DNA of 64,000 nucleotides from Arthrobacter yangruifuii (GTDB lineage Bacteria > Actinomycetota > Actinomycetes > Actinomycetales > Micrococcaceae). The stretch covers positions 372,001 through 436,000 of the forward strand of contig NZ_VTFX01000004.1 of assembly GCF_009192775.1 (NCBI RefSeq), given 5' to 3'. A program made the position numbers and the translations under genes. The notes under the pieces are model-generated. The model made no database searches, was not told the origin of the DNA, and worked only from the letters and a program-made list of their open reading frames with translations. Below, in pieces: positions 9,370 through 17,561 of the stretch; position 1 is the first letter of the stretch; every line of letters begins with the position of its first letter.

Positions 9370-10035
9370 CTAGCGGCTTCCACCCCCGTGAACCCTGCGG
9401 ATAATAGCGTCGATGCGGTCGCGGATCTCGCCCGGGGTCCTGACCAATCCATAGGAGGGGCCGTCTTCCGTGGTCCCCCAGGGGACGAGGACGTCAAAGT
9501 CGAGATCGCGGACCAGTGCAAGGCTGTCCAGGTAGTCACCGCGAAGGTGCTCCTCAAGGACCACGGCTTTCCATTCCCCGTGGTCAATCCAAATGAAATC
9601 TCCGGTGAAGAGAAACCGGCGGTCCCCGTTGTCCCAGAGGTAACTTGTGGTCCCCGCGGTGTGGCCCGGCGTCGGGATAACCTCCAGATCGCGGCCGATC
9701 ATCTGATGCCCCGTAAAGACTCCGGCCACCGGAAGCGAAGATTCCACCGCTGCCCGGTCCAGTTGGTGGACATATGTATCGACGTCGATCTCCGGTGGAC
9801 CGTACATGGCCTCATGCTCGTGGTTGATCAACAGCCCCGCGGCGCCGCCGAGCTCCCCAATTGCCTCCCCGGAACCGGTCACGCCCGGGGAGTTGTAGAT
9901 GATCAGGTTGCCTTCCTGACGTTCGAGGACGAAGGAGCGCAGGAGCACATCATGCTGGTACGGCAGACGCACCGCGGAGGTGGCAAGCAGGCCGTCTACC
10001 GGCGTTTCCAAAGGGCTGGACTGCGGATGGGACAC
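9370..10035 (-). CDS. metallo-beta-lactamase-fold protein, degenerate metal site
   Basis: A 221-residue protein with the fold's landmarks: a LLINHEHEA strand end where HxHxDH is expected, PTPGHTAGTTSYLW (third ligand His) and FLFTGDFIW (bridging Asp). The Asp-His half of the first motif is missing and no clear final His is seen, so it may bind one metal or have altered chemistry. I chose GTG at 10033-10035 because GGAG lies 7 bases upstream; a longer frame up to 10119 would run into a tRNA terminator. Substrate unknown. Confidence 0.7.
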   Translation of the reverse strand: MSHPQSSPLETPVDGLLATSAVRLPYQHDVLLRSFVLERQEGNLIIYNSPGVTGSGEAIGELGGAAGLLINHEHEAMYGPPEIDVDTYVHQLDRAAVESSLPVAGVFTGHQMIGRDLEVIPTPGHTAGTTSYLWDNGDRRFLFTGDFIWIDHGEWKAVVLEEHLRGDYLDSLALVRDLDFDVLVPWGTTEDGPSYGLVRTPGEIRDRIDAIIRRVHGGGSR

Positions 10036-10118
10036 GGTTTGCTCCGATCGCCGGAGGGCATAGCCAGGGATGCAGGCCTCCTGACTACACCTCACAGCGA
10101 ATAACCGCCAGAAGGACA

Positions 10119-10159
10119 CAAAAAAGGCCGCCGCTTTCGCAAGGAAAGCAACGGCCTTT
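10119..10159 (-). terminator. terminator of tRNA-Val(CAC)
   Basis: On the minus strand, AAAGGCCGTTGCTTTCC / GAAAGCGGCGGCCTTTTTTG forms a long hairpin ending in a T run directly after the tRNA gene. It also isolates the downstream metallo-beta-lactamase gene. Confidence 0.85.
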
Positions 10160-10164
10160 GAGGG

Positions 10165-10236
10165 TGGGCGATACTGGGTTCGAACCAGTGACCTCTTCGG
10201 TGTGAACGAAGCGCGCTACCACTGCGCCAATCGCCC
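10165..10236 (-). tRNA. tRNA-Val (anticodon CAC)
   Basis: 72-nt cloverleaf on the minus strand: acceptor GGGCGAT / ATCGCCC, anticodon stem CTTCG/CGAAG around loop TTCACAC (anticodon CAC), and T-arm GGTTCGAACCC. No encoded CCA. Body nearly identical to the two Val-GAC genes on the other strand. Confidence 0.95.
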
Positions 10237-10276
10237 CGACTTGCTGGTGCGCCCGGAAGCACTCCAACGAGTAAAG

Positions 10277-10305
10277 ATGCTAGCCCAGATCTGCCGCGAG
10301 TCCAA
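10277..10305 (-). promoter_or_regulatory. promoter of tRNA-Val(CAC)
   Basis: On the minus strand, -35 TTGGAC and -10 TAGCAT are separated by exactly 17 bases, about 40 bases upstream of the tRNA. Close to the housekeeping sigma consensus. Confidence 0.65.
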
Positions 10306-10328
10306 ACCAGCGCCGTTTCCGGGGCCGA

Positions 10329-10356
10329 TTGGACGAACCCGCAAACGTCCTATAGA
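10329..10356 (+). promoter_or_regulatory. promoter of the plus-strand tRNA cluster
   Basis: -35 TTGGAC, 16-base spacer, -10 TATAGA, about 80 bases upstream of the first tRNA-Gly. It forms a divergent pair with the Val-CAC promoter. Confidence 0.6.
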
Positions 10357-10438
10357 GTTTTTCTTCGTTGGAAAGCGGGGGTTCGCCGCGGAAAGCGCAA
10401 GCAATCCAGAGGCAAATAACCCACACCTTCTTCAACGT

Positions 10439-10512
10439 GCGGACGTAGCTCAGCTGGCTAGAGCACCACCTTGCCAAGGTGGATGTCGCGGGTTCGAATC
10501 CCGTCGTCCGCT
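10439..10512 (+). tRNA. tRNA-Gly (anticodon GCC), copy 1
   Basis: 74-nt cloverleaf: acceptor GCGGACG / CGTCCGC plus T, anticodon stem CCACC/GGTGG around TTGCCAA (anticodon GCC), T-arm GGGTTCGAATCCC. Identical to copies 2 and 3. CCA not encoded. Confidence 0.96.
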
Positions 10513-10578
10513 CGCAAGTCACTGTACAAGCTGCCCCGGTTTCCGGGTCGGTTCTCCAAAGCTTTATGCGGCGGTTAC

Positions 10579-10649
10579 GGTGGGGTGGCCGAGAGGCGAG
10601 GCAGCGGCCTGCAAAGCCGTATACGCGGGTTCGAATCCCGTCCCCACCT
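10579..10649 (+). tRNA. tRNA-Cys (anticodon GCA)
   Basis: 71-nt cloverleaf: acceptor GGTGGGG / CCCCACC plus T, anticodon loop CTGCAAA (GCA), T-arm GGGTTCGAATCCC. It is followed by an encoded CCA at 10650-10652, unlike its neighbours. Confidence 0.95.
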
Positions 10650-10679
10650 CCACAGTGGATTGTAATGACCCATTTATGG

Positions 10680-10751
10680 GCGCGATTGGCGCAGCGGTAG
10701 CGCGCTTCCCTGACACGGAAGAGGTCACTGGTTCGATCCCAGTATCGCGCA
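10680..10751 (+). tRNA. tRNA-Val (anticodon GAC), copy 1
   Basis: 72-nt cloverleaf: acceptor GCGCGAT / ATCGCGC plus A, anticodon stem CTTCC/GGAAG around CTGACAC (GAC), T-arm GGTTCGATCCC. Identical to the copy at 10908. Confidence 0.96.
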
Positions 10752-10779
10752 CGAACAGTACTGTTTCAGTGCTTTTCTT

Positions 10780-10853
10780 GCGGACGTAGCTCAGCTGGCT
10801 AGAGCACCACCTTGCCAAGGTGGATGTCGCGGGTTCGAATCCCGTCGTCCGCT
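10780..10853 (+). tRNA. tRNA-Gly (anticodon GCC), copy 2
   Basis: Base-for-base copy of the tRNA-Gly at 10439, 28 bases after tRNA-Val copy 1. Confidence 0.96.
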
Positions 10854-10907
10854 CTCCCTGCTGCCTAAGGTTTTCCAGGAGTTATCCTGAACGGGCCGGG
10901 CAGTCGG

Positions 10908-10979
10908 GCGCGATTGGCGCAGCGGTAGCGCGCTTCCCTGACACGGAAGAGGTCACTGGTTCGATCCCAGTATCGCGCA
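10908..10979 (+). tRNA. tRNA-Val (anticodon GAC), copy 2
   Basis: Same sequence as the tRNA-Val at 10680; start of a second Val-Gly unit about 228 bp after the first. Confidence 0.96.
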
Positions 10980-11004
10980 CGGACAGTTTCGATTGTCTTC
11001 TTTT

Positions 11005-11078
11005 GCGGACGTAGCTCAGCTGGCTAGAGCACCACCTTGCCAAGGTGGATGTCGCGGGTTCGAATCCCGTCGTCCGCT
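11005..11078 (+). tRNA. tRNA-Gly (anticodon GCC), copy 3
   Basis: Identical to copies 1 and 2. Last tRNA of the cluster, followed 29 bases later by a strong terminator. Confidence 0.96.
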
Positions 11079-11107
11079 CTCCCCCGGCCCTAACAGCCGG
11101 CTAAGAA

Positions 11108-11139
11108 GGAACAGGTTTTCGCCTGTTCCTTTTTTGTTT
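11108..11139 (+). terminator. Rho-independent terminator of the tRNA cluster
   Basis: Perfect 8-bp stem GGAACAGG / CCTGTTCC with a TTTTCG loop, followed by six T. Confidence 0.93.
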
Positions 11140-11185
11140 AAGCGTTTCCTCCACCAGGGCGACACCCGGGGCGCCATATGTAAGC

Positions 11186-11214
11186 TTGCTTATTAGTTGT
11201 CCTACGCATAAAGT
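11186..11214 (+). promoter_or_regulatory. promoter candidate for the small membrane protein
   Basis: TTGCTT, 17 bases, TAAAGT, about 93 bases upstream of the ATG at 11308. Local sequence is unusually AT-rich for this genome. Confidence 0.5.
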
Positions 11215-11307
11215 CTCTGCAGTAGAGAAAATGTCGACATGGTTTCAGTAGCGGGATCAAAGTTGCATGGCCGCCAGGCCGCTCACACCACTACTTAGGA
11301 GACCCAC

Positions 11308-11592
11308 ATGGCGAATACGCAGACTCACAACGATCACAACACCACCACCGTTCGCAACGCCAACGACATCAAGGTATCCACGCGGACCCTCGAATTCGCC
11401 GTATACGTCCTGGCGGTTATCGCCACGATCATCACGGCTGCGGTTGTCGGCGACAACGCCAGCGAAAACGGCCTTGACGCGTTCAACGCCGCGCAGGCAA
11501 TGGAATACATCACCTTCCTCACGGTTGGCCTGATGGTTGCCCGTGGCCTAGCCAAGTCCGGCCACCGCGGACACAGCAACAACAACGCGTAA
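11308..11592 (+). CDS. small two-helix membrane protein, unknown function
   Basis: A 94-residue protein with a polar Asn/Thr/His-rich N-terminus, two hydrophobic segments (about 29-48, FAVYVLAVIATIITAAVVG, and 66-81, EYITFLTVGLMVARGLA) and a His/Asn-rich C-terminus. Start is ATG with AGGAG seven bases upstream and a plausible promoter, so it is very likely expressed. The sequence between the helices is acidic (DNASENGLDAF). I do not recognise the family. It lies alone between the tRNA cluster and a GNAT gene. Confidence 0.7.
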   Translation: MANTQTHNDHNTTTVRNANDIKVSTRTLEFAVYVLAVIATIITAAVVGDNASENGLDAFNAAQAMEYITFLTVGLMVARGLAKSGHRGHSNNNA

Positions 11593-11646
11593 CCAGCGCT
11601 GACCGGCCCTGTGCCGGAAGTGTTTTAACTGCCTAGAGTGTCGTCC

Positions 11647-12624
11647 ATGGACATCCGCCCGCTGGACCTCTCTGATGACGCCGACATGGCCGCTGCGTAC
11701 CGCGTTGAGTGCGCAGCTAACCAATATGTCCGGACCGGATGGACCCCGCTCGGCCGGGAAGCACGCATTCTCGGGTGGCGCACACCCAACGGCTGGCAGA
11801 ATCACCTCGTCGGTGCCTGGGACGGGACGACACTGCTTGGCTTTGCTGCCGGGATGAATTCAGCAGACACCCCGGACACAGCGTGGATATTCGTCTGGGT
11901 TGATCCTGCCCACCAGAACACGGGAGTTGGGTCCGCCCTGGCCCGTGCAGCGGAAGATGCGAGTCCGGCGTCGACCGCACGGTTCGTGGCAAGCGCCTAC
12001 CGCTCCACCACAGCCGAAATCGCTGCGCTCACCCGGAAGTTCGCCTCCCCGCTGGGCTATGCCGCGGCGACCACCGAGACCGTCGTCGAACTTGACCTCC
12101 GCGATGCCCGGCTGACCGGCCCGACGGCGGCGCCGGGCTACGAGATCTCGACGTACGTCAACGGCGTCCCGGAACGGTTCCGGGAACAAGTGGGACAGAT
12201 CAAAGGCCTGGTGGACGCCGAGGCCCCCAACGGTGAGCTCGGCTGGGGCGAGACCCCGGTCTCCCCCGCTGAATACGCGGAGGAAATCGACTTGTGGGTG
12301 GCCCAGGGACACACGGTCATTGAATCCATTGCCCTGGACCTGAACGCAAATGTGGCGGCCTGGACCTGTCTGCTTGCCGCGGCCGACCCCGACCGCCCGG
12401 CGCAGATTGAAGGAACGCTTGTGGTTACCGGACACCGCGGCCACGGACTCGGGGCTGCCGTGAAGCTCGCGTCGCTGCACCGTGCTGTTGAGAATGGAAA
12501 TGTCTCCAGGGTCCGGACGAGCAGCGATGATCAGAATGCCTGGATGCGTTCCATCAACACCCGGCTTGGTTTCATGCCCGTCGAGACCGAGATCATCCTG
12601 CAGAAGAAAAACATCAGGACCTGA
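11647..12624 (+). CDS. tandem GNAT-domain acetyltransferase
   Basis: About 325 residues with two GNAT folds. The N-terminal domain has the acetyl-CoA motif region WIFVWVDPAHQNTGVGSALA (about 84-103); the C-terminal domain has GTLVVTGHRGHGLGAAVKLA (R/Q-x-x-G-x-G type). The two-domain plan resembles mycothiol synthase and related actinobacterial enzymes, but MshD itself is not implied. I prefer ATG at 11647; GTG at 11638 is an alternative. The 3' end overlaps the convergent gene at 12614 by 11 bp. Substrate unknown. Confidence 0.75.
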   Translation: MDIRPLDLSDDADMAAAYRVECAANQYVRTGWTPLGREARILGWRTPNGWQNHLVGAWDGTTLLGFAAGMNSADTPDTAWIFVWVDPAHQNTGVGSALARAAEDASPASTARFVASAYRSTTAEIAALTRKFASPLGYAAATTETVVELDLRDARLTGPTAAPGYEISTYVNGVPERFREQVGQIKGLVDAEAPNGELGWGETPVSPAEYAEEIDLWVAQGHTVIESIALDLNANVAAWTCLLAAADPDRPAQIEGTLVVTGHRGHGLGAAVKLASLHRAVENGNVSRVRTSSDDQNAWMRSINTRLGFMPVETEIILQKKNIRT

Positions 12625-13096
12625 GTGCCTCCGCCAGGTCCTCGGCCGCAGAGAGATCCGCCAGCACCACCTGGTAGCGGTGTCCACCGGCGTCGGAGAA
12701 TGTCACGGCACCGGCGCCGCCCAGGTTCAGCCTCGTCAGGGAACCGCGTGCATGCCGTGTGACCGGCCAGTTCACCAACCCGGTATTCAGGCCGTGATCT
12801 TTGGCCACCGTGATGTCCTGTATGTTTTGGCGCTGAATGGCGCGCTTCCACAGGGGTCCTCTCAGGGTGGCGGCTTGCTGGTTCACCGCGACCGTGATCC
12901 GCGCAAGGAAGCACCACCAGCCGGCGGCGAGCAGGAGTCCTGCGGCGGCTAAATACAGCGGCCAGACCGAATCGGCGGATGCCCCGGCGGCTAACGCGCC
13001 CCCAACGGCCGCCAGGAAGGCACCGCCTCCCCACCGAAGCCAACCGGGAGGGCGCTCTGTGAACCTGACGCCCCCAGCCAATCTCCGCGAATACAT
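12614..13096 (-). CDS. small membrane protein with PH-like C-terminus (DUF3093-like)
   Basis: About 160 residues: a short cytosolic start, two hydrophobic helices (about 20-39 and 43-65), then a soluble beta-rich part with NWPVTRHARGSLTRLNL and HRYQVVLADLSAAEDLAEAL, the layout of bacterial PH-like/DUF3093-type membrane proteins. Start ATG at 13094-13096 was chosen because AAGGGGG lies 5-6 bases upstream; the open frame extends further but without a ribosome-binding site. Function unknown. Confidence 0.65.
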   Translation of the reverse strand: MYSRRLAGGVRFTERPPGWLRWGGGAFLAAVGGALAAGASADSVWPLYLAAAGLLLAAGWWCFLARITVAVNQQAATLRGPLWKRAIQRQNIQDITVAKDHGLNTGLVNWPVTRHARGSLTRLNLGGAGAVTFSDAGGHRYQVVLADLSAAEDLAEALRS

Positions 13097-13263
13097 GGTG
13101 CCCCCTTCTGCGTTCTGCGTGGCCGGCTGCCGGCTGCCGGCTGTCGATATGCAAACGCTACCGTTCACTTGCCTCGCTGGCGACGTAGGCAGCGGCGTCC
13201 TAGTCTGTCACCGACTCCTGCAGCCGGGCTTGGCATTCGGGACTTCATTGAAAGGAACTACCC

Positions 13264-14121
13264 ATGAATGTTGCCATCTTCGGTGCCACCGGACAGCTCG
13301 GCGGCCTCACCATCGACTCCCTGATCGAACGCGGCACCGCCCCGGGGAACATCCTTGCCCTGGGCCGAAACCGGGACCGATTGGCCGAGCTTGCCGGCCG
13401 CGGCCTGCGTACGGCAAGGGTTGACCTCAACGACGCCGCCACCGCAGCCGGCGTACTGGACGGCGTCGAAAAGGTCCTGCTTATTTCCATGAGCGAACCG
13501 GGACGGCGTGTGCCGCAGCACGCTGCCGCCGTGGAAGCGGCGAAGAATGCCGGGGTCCGCCAGCTGGCCTACACATCGGTTCTTGACGCGCCGACGACGG
13601 TGCTCGCCCTCGCTCCGGAGCATCGGGCCACGGAGGAACTTATCACCGCCTCCGGCATACCGTCGACCTTTCTGCGCCACGGCTGGTACACGGAAAACCA
13701 CCGGCAGGAGTTCGACGCCGCACGCCGGACGGGCGTCATTGCCAACAGTGTGGGTTCAGGCCGCATTGCCAGCGCTCCGCGCCGGGACTATGCCGAGGCG
13801 GGCGCCGTCGTGCTGAGCACTCCGGGCCATGATGGCAAGGCCTATGAGCTGTCCGGGGACACGGCCTGGACCTACACGGAGTTCGCGGCTGCCGCGCAGG
13901 AGGTGCTTGGCATCCCCGTCCGCTACGAGGTCCTGACACCGGCGAAGGAACAGAAACAACTGATCGGCCTCGGACTCGATGAAGGGACCGCTGGATTCCT
14001 GGGCACGCTCAATGCCAACATGCGCGACGGCGCTCTGGCTCCAGCGCCGGGAGAGCTCTCCAAGCTGATCGGCAGGCCTACCGGGCCGCTGATCGACACG
14101 ATGCGTTCCTGGATCGGCTGA
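13264..14121 (+). CDS. NmrA/QorB-like NAD(P)-binding oxidoreductase
   Basis: A 285-residue atypical short-chain dehydrogenase. The dinucleotide-binding motif GATGQLGG lies at residues 7-14, followed by the family segments VRQLAYTSVLDA and FLRHGWYTENH. This matches the YtfG/QorB quinone-oxidoreductase branch, which reduces quinones with NAD(P)H. GAAAGGA sits seven bases before the ATG. It is followed by the QacA-type exporter operon but has its own spacing of 76 bp. The substrate is not predictable from sequence. Confidence 0.8.
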   Translation: MNVAIFGATGQLGGLTIDSLIERGTAPGNILALGRNRDRLAELAGRGLRTARVDLNDAATAAGVLDGVEKVLLISMSEPGRRVPQHAAAVEAAKNAGVRQLAYTSVLDAPTTVLALAPEHRATEELITASGIPSTFLRHGWYTENHRQEFDAARRTGVIANSVGSGRIASAPRRDYAEAGAVVLSTPGHDGKAYELSGDTAWTYTEFAAAAQEVLGIPVRYEVLTPAKEQKQLIGLGLDEGTAGFLGTLNANMRDGALAPAPGELSKLIGRPTGPLIDTMRSWIG

Positions 14122-14166
14122 GCAGCGTCTTATGCCGACGTGCGGCGGCCGCCTGACATCCACGGC

Positions 14167-14186
14167 AACGAACCATATGGTTTGTT
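14167..14186. promoter_or_regulatory. TetR-type operator candidate
   Basis: A 20-bp palindrome AACGAACCAT/ATGGTTTGTT with one mismatch, overlapping the promoter and ending 11 bp before the exporter ATG at 14198. The TetR gene at the end of the same operon is the obvious candidate binder. Confidence 0.65.
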
Positions 14187-14197
14187 AGCCTAGGGGC

Positions 14198-15727
14198 ATG
14201 AGCACGTACCCCCACATCTCTCCGGCCAAGGCGGGGCGCAAGGAATGGCTCGCGCTCATCGTCCTGATCCTGGCCGTGACCCTGCTGGCCATTGATGGAA
14301 CCGTCCTCTACATGGCTGTCCCCGCACTGACTGCCGAGCTTGCGCCTACCGCGACACAGATCCTCTGGATCGGTGACATTTATTCGTTTGTCCTGGCCGG
14401 GCTGCTGGTAACCATGGGCAACCTCGCGGACCGGATCGGCCGTAAACGGCTCCTGATGATCGGGAGCATCGCGTTCGGCGGCGCCTCTCTGCTGGCGGCC
14501 TTCGCGCCTTCCGCGGAGATCCTGATTGCAGCCCGCGCTTTGCTGGGTATTGCCGGCGCGACCATCATGCCGTCAACCCTGTCGATCATCCGCAACCTGT
14601 TCCACGATCCGATCCAGCGGACGCGGGCCATAGCTATTTGGTCTGCCGGAGCAATGGCAGGCGGCGCGGTCGGGCCGCTGGTAGGCGGCGCCCTGCTGGA
14701 ATTCTTCTGGTGGGGTTCGGTCTTCCTGATCAACGTTCCGGTGATCGCCCTCATCGTGGTCCTTGGCATTTGGCTCCTCCCCGAGTCGCGCAATCCCGAC
14801 GCCGGAAGAATCGACCTCGTTTCCGCCGTGCTTTCCGTACTGGCCATTGTGCCGGTGGTCTATGCCGTCAAGCAGGTGGTCGGTCACGGGATCGATGGGT
14901 CCGTCTTCCCGGGCCTCATCCTTGGTCTGGCCGCCGGGTGGGTTTTCGTCCGTCGGCAGCAAAGGCTGGAAACACCCCTGGTCGACATCAGCCTGTTCCG
15001 CATTCCAGCCTTCGGCGGAGCGGTTGCCGCCAACGCGCTTTCCATCTTTGCCTTCTTCGGACTGCTGTTCTTCTTCTCCCAATACCTGCAATTGGTCCGC
15101 GGATACTCCCCCTTCTGGGCCGGCATGGCCGAAATGCCCGCGACGGTTGCTTCCCTGGCCGTTGTAGGTGTGGTCGGGTTCGCCTTGTCCAAGCTGGGCT
15201 TGGGCCGTGCCATTGCAACCGGCCTGCTTATTGGCGCTGTGGGGCTGACGTTGCTCGGCGCGACGGAAGGACTGCCCAGTTACACGGGCATCGGCATTGC
15301 GCTGGCAGTAATCGGCCTGGGGACGGGCCTGGCCATGACACTGTCCACGGATGCCGTGGTGGCTGCGGCTCCGCCGGCACGTGCCGGTGCCGCATCCTCT
15401 ATCGCCGAGACGGCCTATGAGCTCGGTGTTGCCCTGGGCATCGGTGTCCTCGGATCGGTCCAGACCGCCCTCTACCGGGCGGAGCTGGAGGTTCCCGCCG
15501 GCACCCCGCCCGAAGCGGCGGCGGCGTTGCAGGATTCCCTGGCCAGCGCCGCCGGCGAACTGGGCGGAACCGATGACGCATTGCTGGCCCTGGCGCAGCA
15601 GGCGTTCACGCACGGCATGCAGGTGACATCGTTTATTGCTGCCGCGCTGCTGGTGGTGGCCGCGGTTATCGCCTGGCAGCTCATCCCGTCGGACCAGAAC
15701 ACCGGAGAACCTCATGGAACCCGCTGA
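14198..15727 (+). CDS. MFS drug exporter, DHA2 family (QacA/SmvA-like)
   Basis: A 509-residue membrane protein with 14 predicted helices. Helix 1 carries LAIDGTVLYMAVPAL and the loop 2-3 motif A is GNLADRIGRKRLL; motif C-like glycines lie in helix 5. These are typical of proton-driven exporters of quaternary ammonium and other cationic compounds. The gene overlaps a TetR regulator by 14 bp and has a palindromic operator in front of it, so induction by the exported compound is likely. Confidence 0.9.
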   Translation: MSTYPHISPAKAGRKEWLALIVLILAVTLLAIDGTVLYMAVPALTAELAPTATQILWIGDIYSFVLAGLLVTMGNLADRIGRKRLLMIGSIAFGGASLLAAFAPSAEILIAARALLGIAGATIMPSTLSIIRNLFHDPIQRTRAIAIWSAGAMAGGAVGPLVGGALLEFFWWGSVFLINVPVIALIVVLGIWLLPESRNPDAGRIDLVSAVLSVLAIVPVVYAVKQVVGHGIDGSVFPGLILGLAAGWVFVRRQQRLETPLVDISLFRIPAFGGAVAANALSIFAFFGLLFFFSQYLQLVRGYSPFWAGMAEMPATVASLAVVGVVGFALSKLGLGRAIATGLLIGAVGLTLLGATEGLPSYTGIGIALAVIGLGTGLAMTLSTDAVVAAAPPARAGAASSIAETAYELGVALGIGVLGSVQTALYRAELEVPAGTPPEAAAALQDSLASAAGELGGTDDALLALAQQAFTHGMQVTSFIAAALLVVAAVIAWQLIPSDQNTGEPHGTR

Positions 15728-16277
15728 ATCGATAGCAACGCGCGACAAGGAACGGACCCGGCGAGCAATTATCGACGCCGCGTCCCGAATGTTCCACACG
15801 CACGGCGCGAACGTCAGCCTGGCTGACATTGCGGCAGCAGCCGGAGTGTCCAAGGGTGCGTTGACCCACCACTTCACCACCAGAAGCGCCCTTGAAGAAG
15901 CAATCCTGGTGGACGTGTCACAGCGCTTCCGGGACGCGGTCCACGAGCGCTTGGATTTATCAGAGGACCGGCCGGGCAGGCTGCTCCGCGCGTACATCCG
16001 GACTTTGACCGACGACGACGCCGCAGCACGAGACGTCTTCTCGGCCGGTTCGCTCCTGCTCATTATCGGGAGTGACCAGACCGGCCAGGAGGTGCTTAAG
16101 GCAGATGCGGAGAAATGGCGGAAAGCCTTCGACGCCGACGGTATCGATTCCGTCCTGTCGTTGATTATCCGCTATGCGGCTGAAGGACTCGCGGCCTCTG
16201 TCGGAACCCCCTACCTGACTGCGGCTGAACTCAAAGCCGCCCGCGCCCGCCTCCTTGCGATGGCCGAACAAGACTAA
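15714..16277 (+). CDS. TetR-family repressor of the exporter
   Basis: 187 residues. The N-terminal helix-turn-helix domain (about 12-58) includes ASRMFHTHGANVSLADIAAA and GVSKGALTHHFTTRSALEEA. The remaining alpha-helical part binds ligand and dimerises. The ATG at 15714 (GGAGAACCTC upstream) lies inside the end of the exporter gene, giving a 14-bp overlap. It most probably binds the palindrome at 14167-14186 and represses both genes. The 3' end overlaps the convergent CPBP gene by 4 bp. Confidence 0.9.
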   Translation: MEPAESIATRDKERTRRAIIDAASRMFHTHGANVSLADIAAAAGVSKGALTHHFTTRSALEEAILVDVSQRFRDAVHERLDLSEDRPGRLLRAYIRTLTDDDAAARDVFSAGSLLLIIGSDQTGQEVLKADAEKWRKAFDADGIDSVLSLIIRYAAEGLAASVGTPYLTAAELKAARARLLAMAEQD

Positions 16278-17242
16278 GGGGATGCAGTGCCTTCGTTTGC
16301 AGCGCCGGTTCGACCGGCCCGGCGCTCCAACCGCCGCCGTATGGCTACGAAGACAATGCCGGCAAGGACTATGTGCACCAGGACGAGGACGATCGCATCC
16401 GGCTCGACCCACGCGATGGCCCATCCCGAGTCGAGCCAGCCTGTTCCGCCCAGGACCGTGCGGGTGACCGTCAGCTGCGTCCAGTGGAATGCAACCGCCA
16501 CCAGCAACGCCCCGGACAGAGGGATTCGGCGGGCCGCTATGAGCGCCAGCCCGAACAGCACCAGCTGCACGATATAGACAACCGGGTCATTGCCTGCCGG
16601 GAACACCTCGATGTGCCCGCCGTCGCCCCCGAGCACCGTGGTGACAGCCCACCGGACCGGACCAACCACCACTCCAATGAACGGGAACAGGGCCGTGGTC
16701 ACCAGCGTCGCGACCGCGGTCCCCCAGCCATCCCGCAGGTTCGTCCAGACATACCCCCGCAGGGCCAGTTCCTCCGGAAACGCCTCGTAGAGGGCCAGCA
16801 CCACGCCGTTCAAGAGGAGGAAGCCCAGGAAAGCGGCGACGTCGACCTGTTCCACACGTATCCACCCGGCCAGACCGGCGGGCAGCCAGACGAGAAGTCC
16901 GGTCACGGCGCCGACGGCGACGCCCAGGGTCAGCGGGCGGACGACTGACCGGCTGACGCCGAGCCCGTCCAGACCGCGGTGGTCCAGCCTACGACGCAGC
17001 GCCACGATGCCCGGCACCACAATGGCGGTCATCAGGAGTGCCTGCAGCAGGACTTCAGCCAGCCGCCCCCAGCCAAAAGACTGACCCAGGGCTTCCGAGA
17101 TTCCGATCGCCACACCTAGGCCGAGTCCAAGGAACACCCAACCGACGACCGCCGTCACAGCTGCCCGTCCATGCGGAATTGGCCGGCGGGTGTGCTCCGG
17201 CAGCGGGGACGGGTCCCCGGGGGTCAACGTGTGTGCAGGCAT
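16274..17242 (-). CDS. CPBP-family intramembrane metalloprotease (Abi/CAAX)
   Basis: 322 residues with about eight hydrophobic segments. The CPBP signature is present: EEx3R as FPEELALRGYVW, and a later F-x-x-H as VAFHWTQL, supplying the zinc ligands. Members of this family cleave prenylated or other membrane proteins, or act in bacteriocin immunity. The ATG at 17240-17242 was chosen from a GAGGACC site and from the start of recognisable sequence; the frame stays open further upstream. Substrate unknown. Confidence 0.8.
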   Translation of the reverse strand: MPAHTLTPGDPSPLPEHTRRPIPHGRAAVTAVVGWVFLGLGLGVAIGISEALGQSFGWGRLAEVLLQALLMTAIVVPGIVALRRRLDHRGLDGLGVSRSVVRPLTLGVAVGAVTGLLVWLPAGLAGWIRVEQVDVAAFLGFLLLNGVVLALYEAFPEELALRGYVWTNLRDGWGTAVATLVTTALFPFIGVVVGPVRWAVTTVLGGDGGHIEVFPAGNDPVVYIVQLVLFGLALIAARRIPLSGALLVAVAFHWTQLTVTRTVLGGTGWLDSGWAIAWVEPDAIVLVLVHIVLAGIVFVAIRRRLERRAGRTGAANEGTASP

Positions 17243-17561
17243 CGATCGGTCCTCGTGCGTGGGCGGTAGGGCATCGATGATATGGCCCCAGTGAACCACC
17301 CGAAACCCCAGGACCTCTGGAGCCACGCCCGCCCGGTGGACAGCACCTCGAGCCAGGCATGCAGCCGGAATACTCGCATAGGCACCGCGGGGACTACTTG
17401 GTTTTTCTGAACGCCGAGCCGGCCCATGTGCAAAAGCTACGTGTTCGCGGCACTCAGCCGCCCCTAGGCTTTCACTGCCTCGGCAGGGGGCGTGGAGGGG
17501 AAACCACGGGAGGCCCGGAGGCAAGTCTCGCATTGCACACACCAATGCTGAGGAGAACACC
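17243..17561. other. divergent intergenic region
   Basis: 319 bp between the divergent CPBP and ScyD-like genes. It must carry promoters for both. AGGAGAACACC directly before 17562 is a good ribosome-binding site for the ScyD-like gene. I see no convincing -35/-10 pair, hairpin or small gene. Confidence 0.5.

Noticed and set aside
10036-10119. N-terminal extension of the metallo-beta-lactamase-fold protein
   Set aside because: It would begin in the tRNA-Val terminator; the GTG at 10035 has a good ribosome-binding site.
10439-11078. CRISPR-like array from the repeated sequences
   Set aside because: The repeats are tRNA genes with complete cloverleafs, and the spacers are not of equal length.
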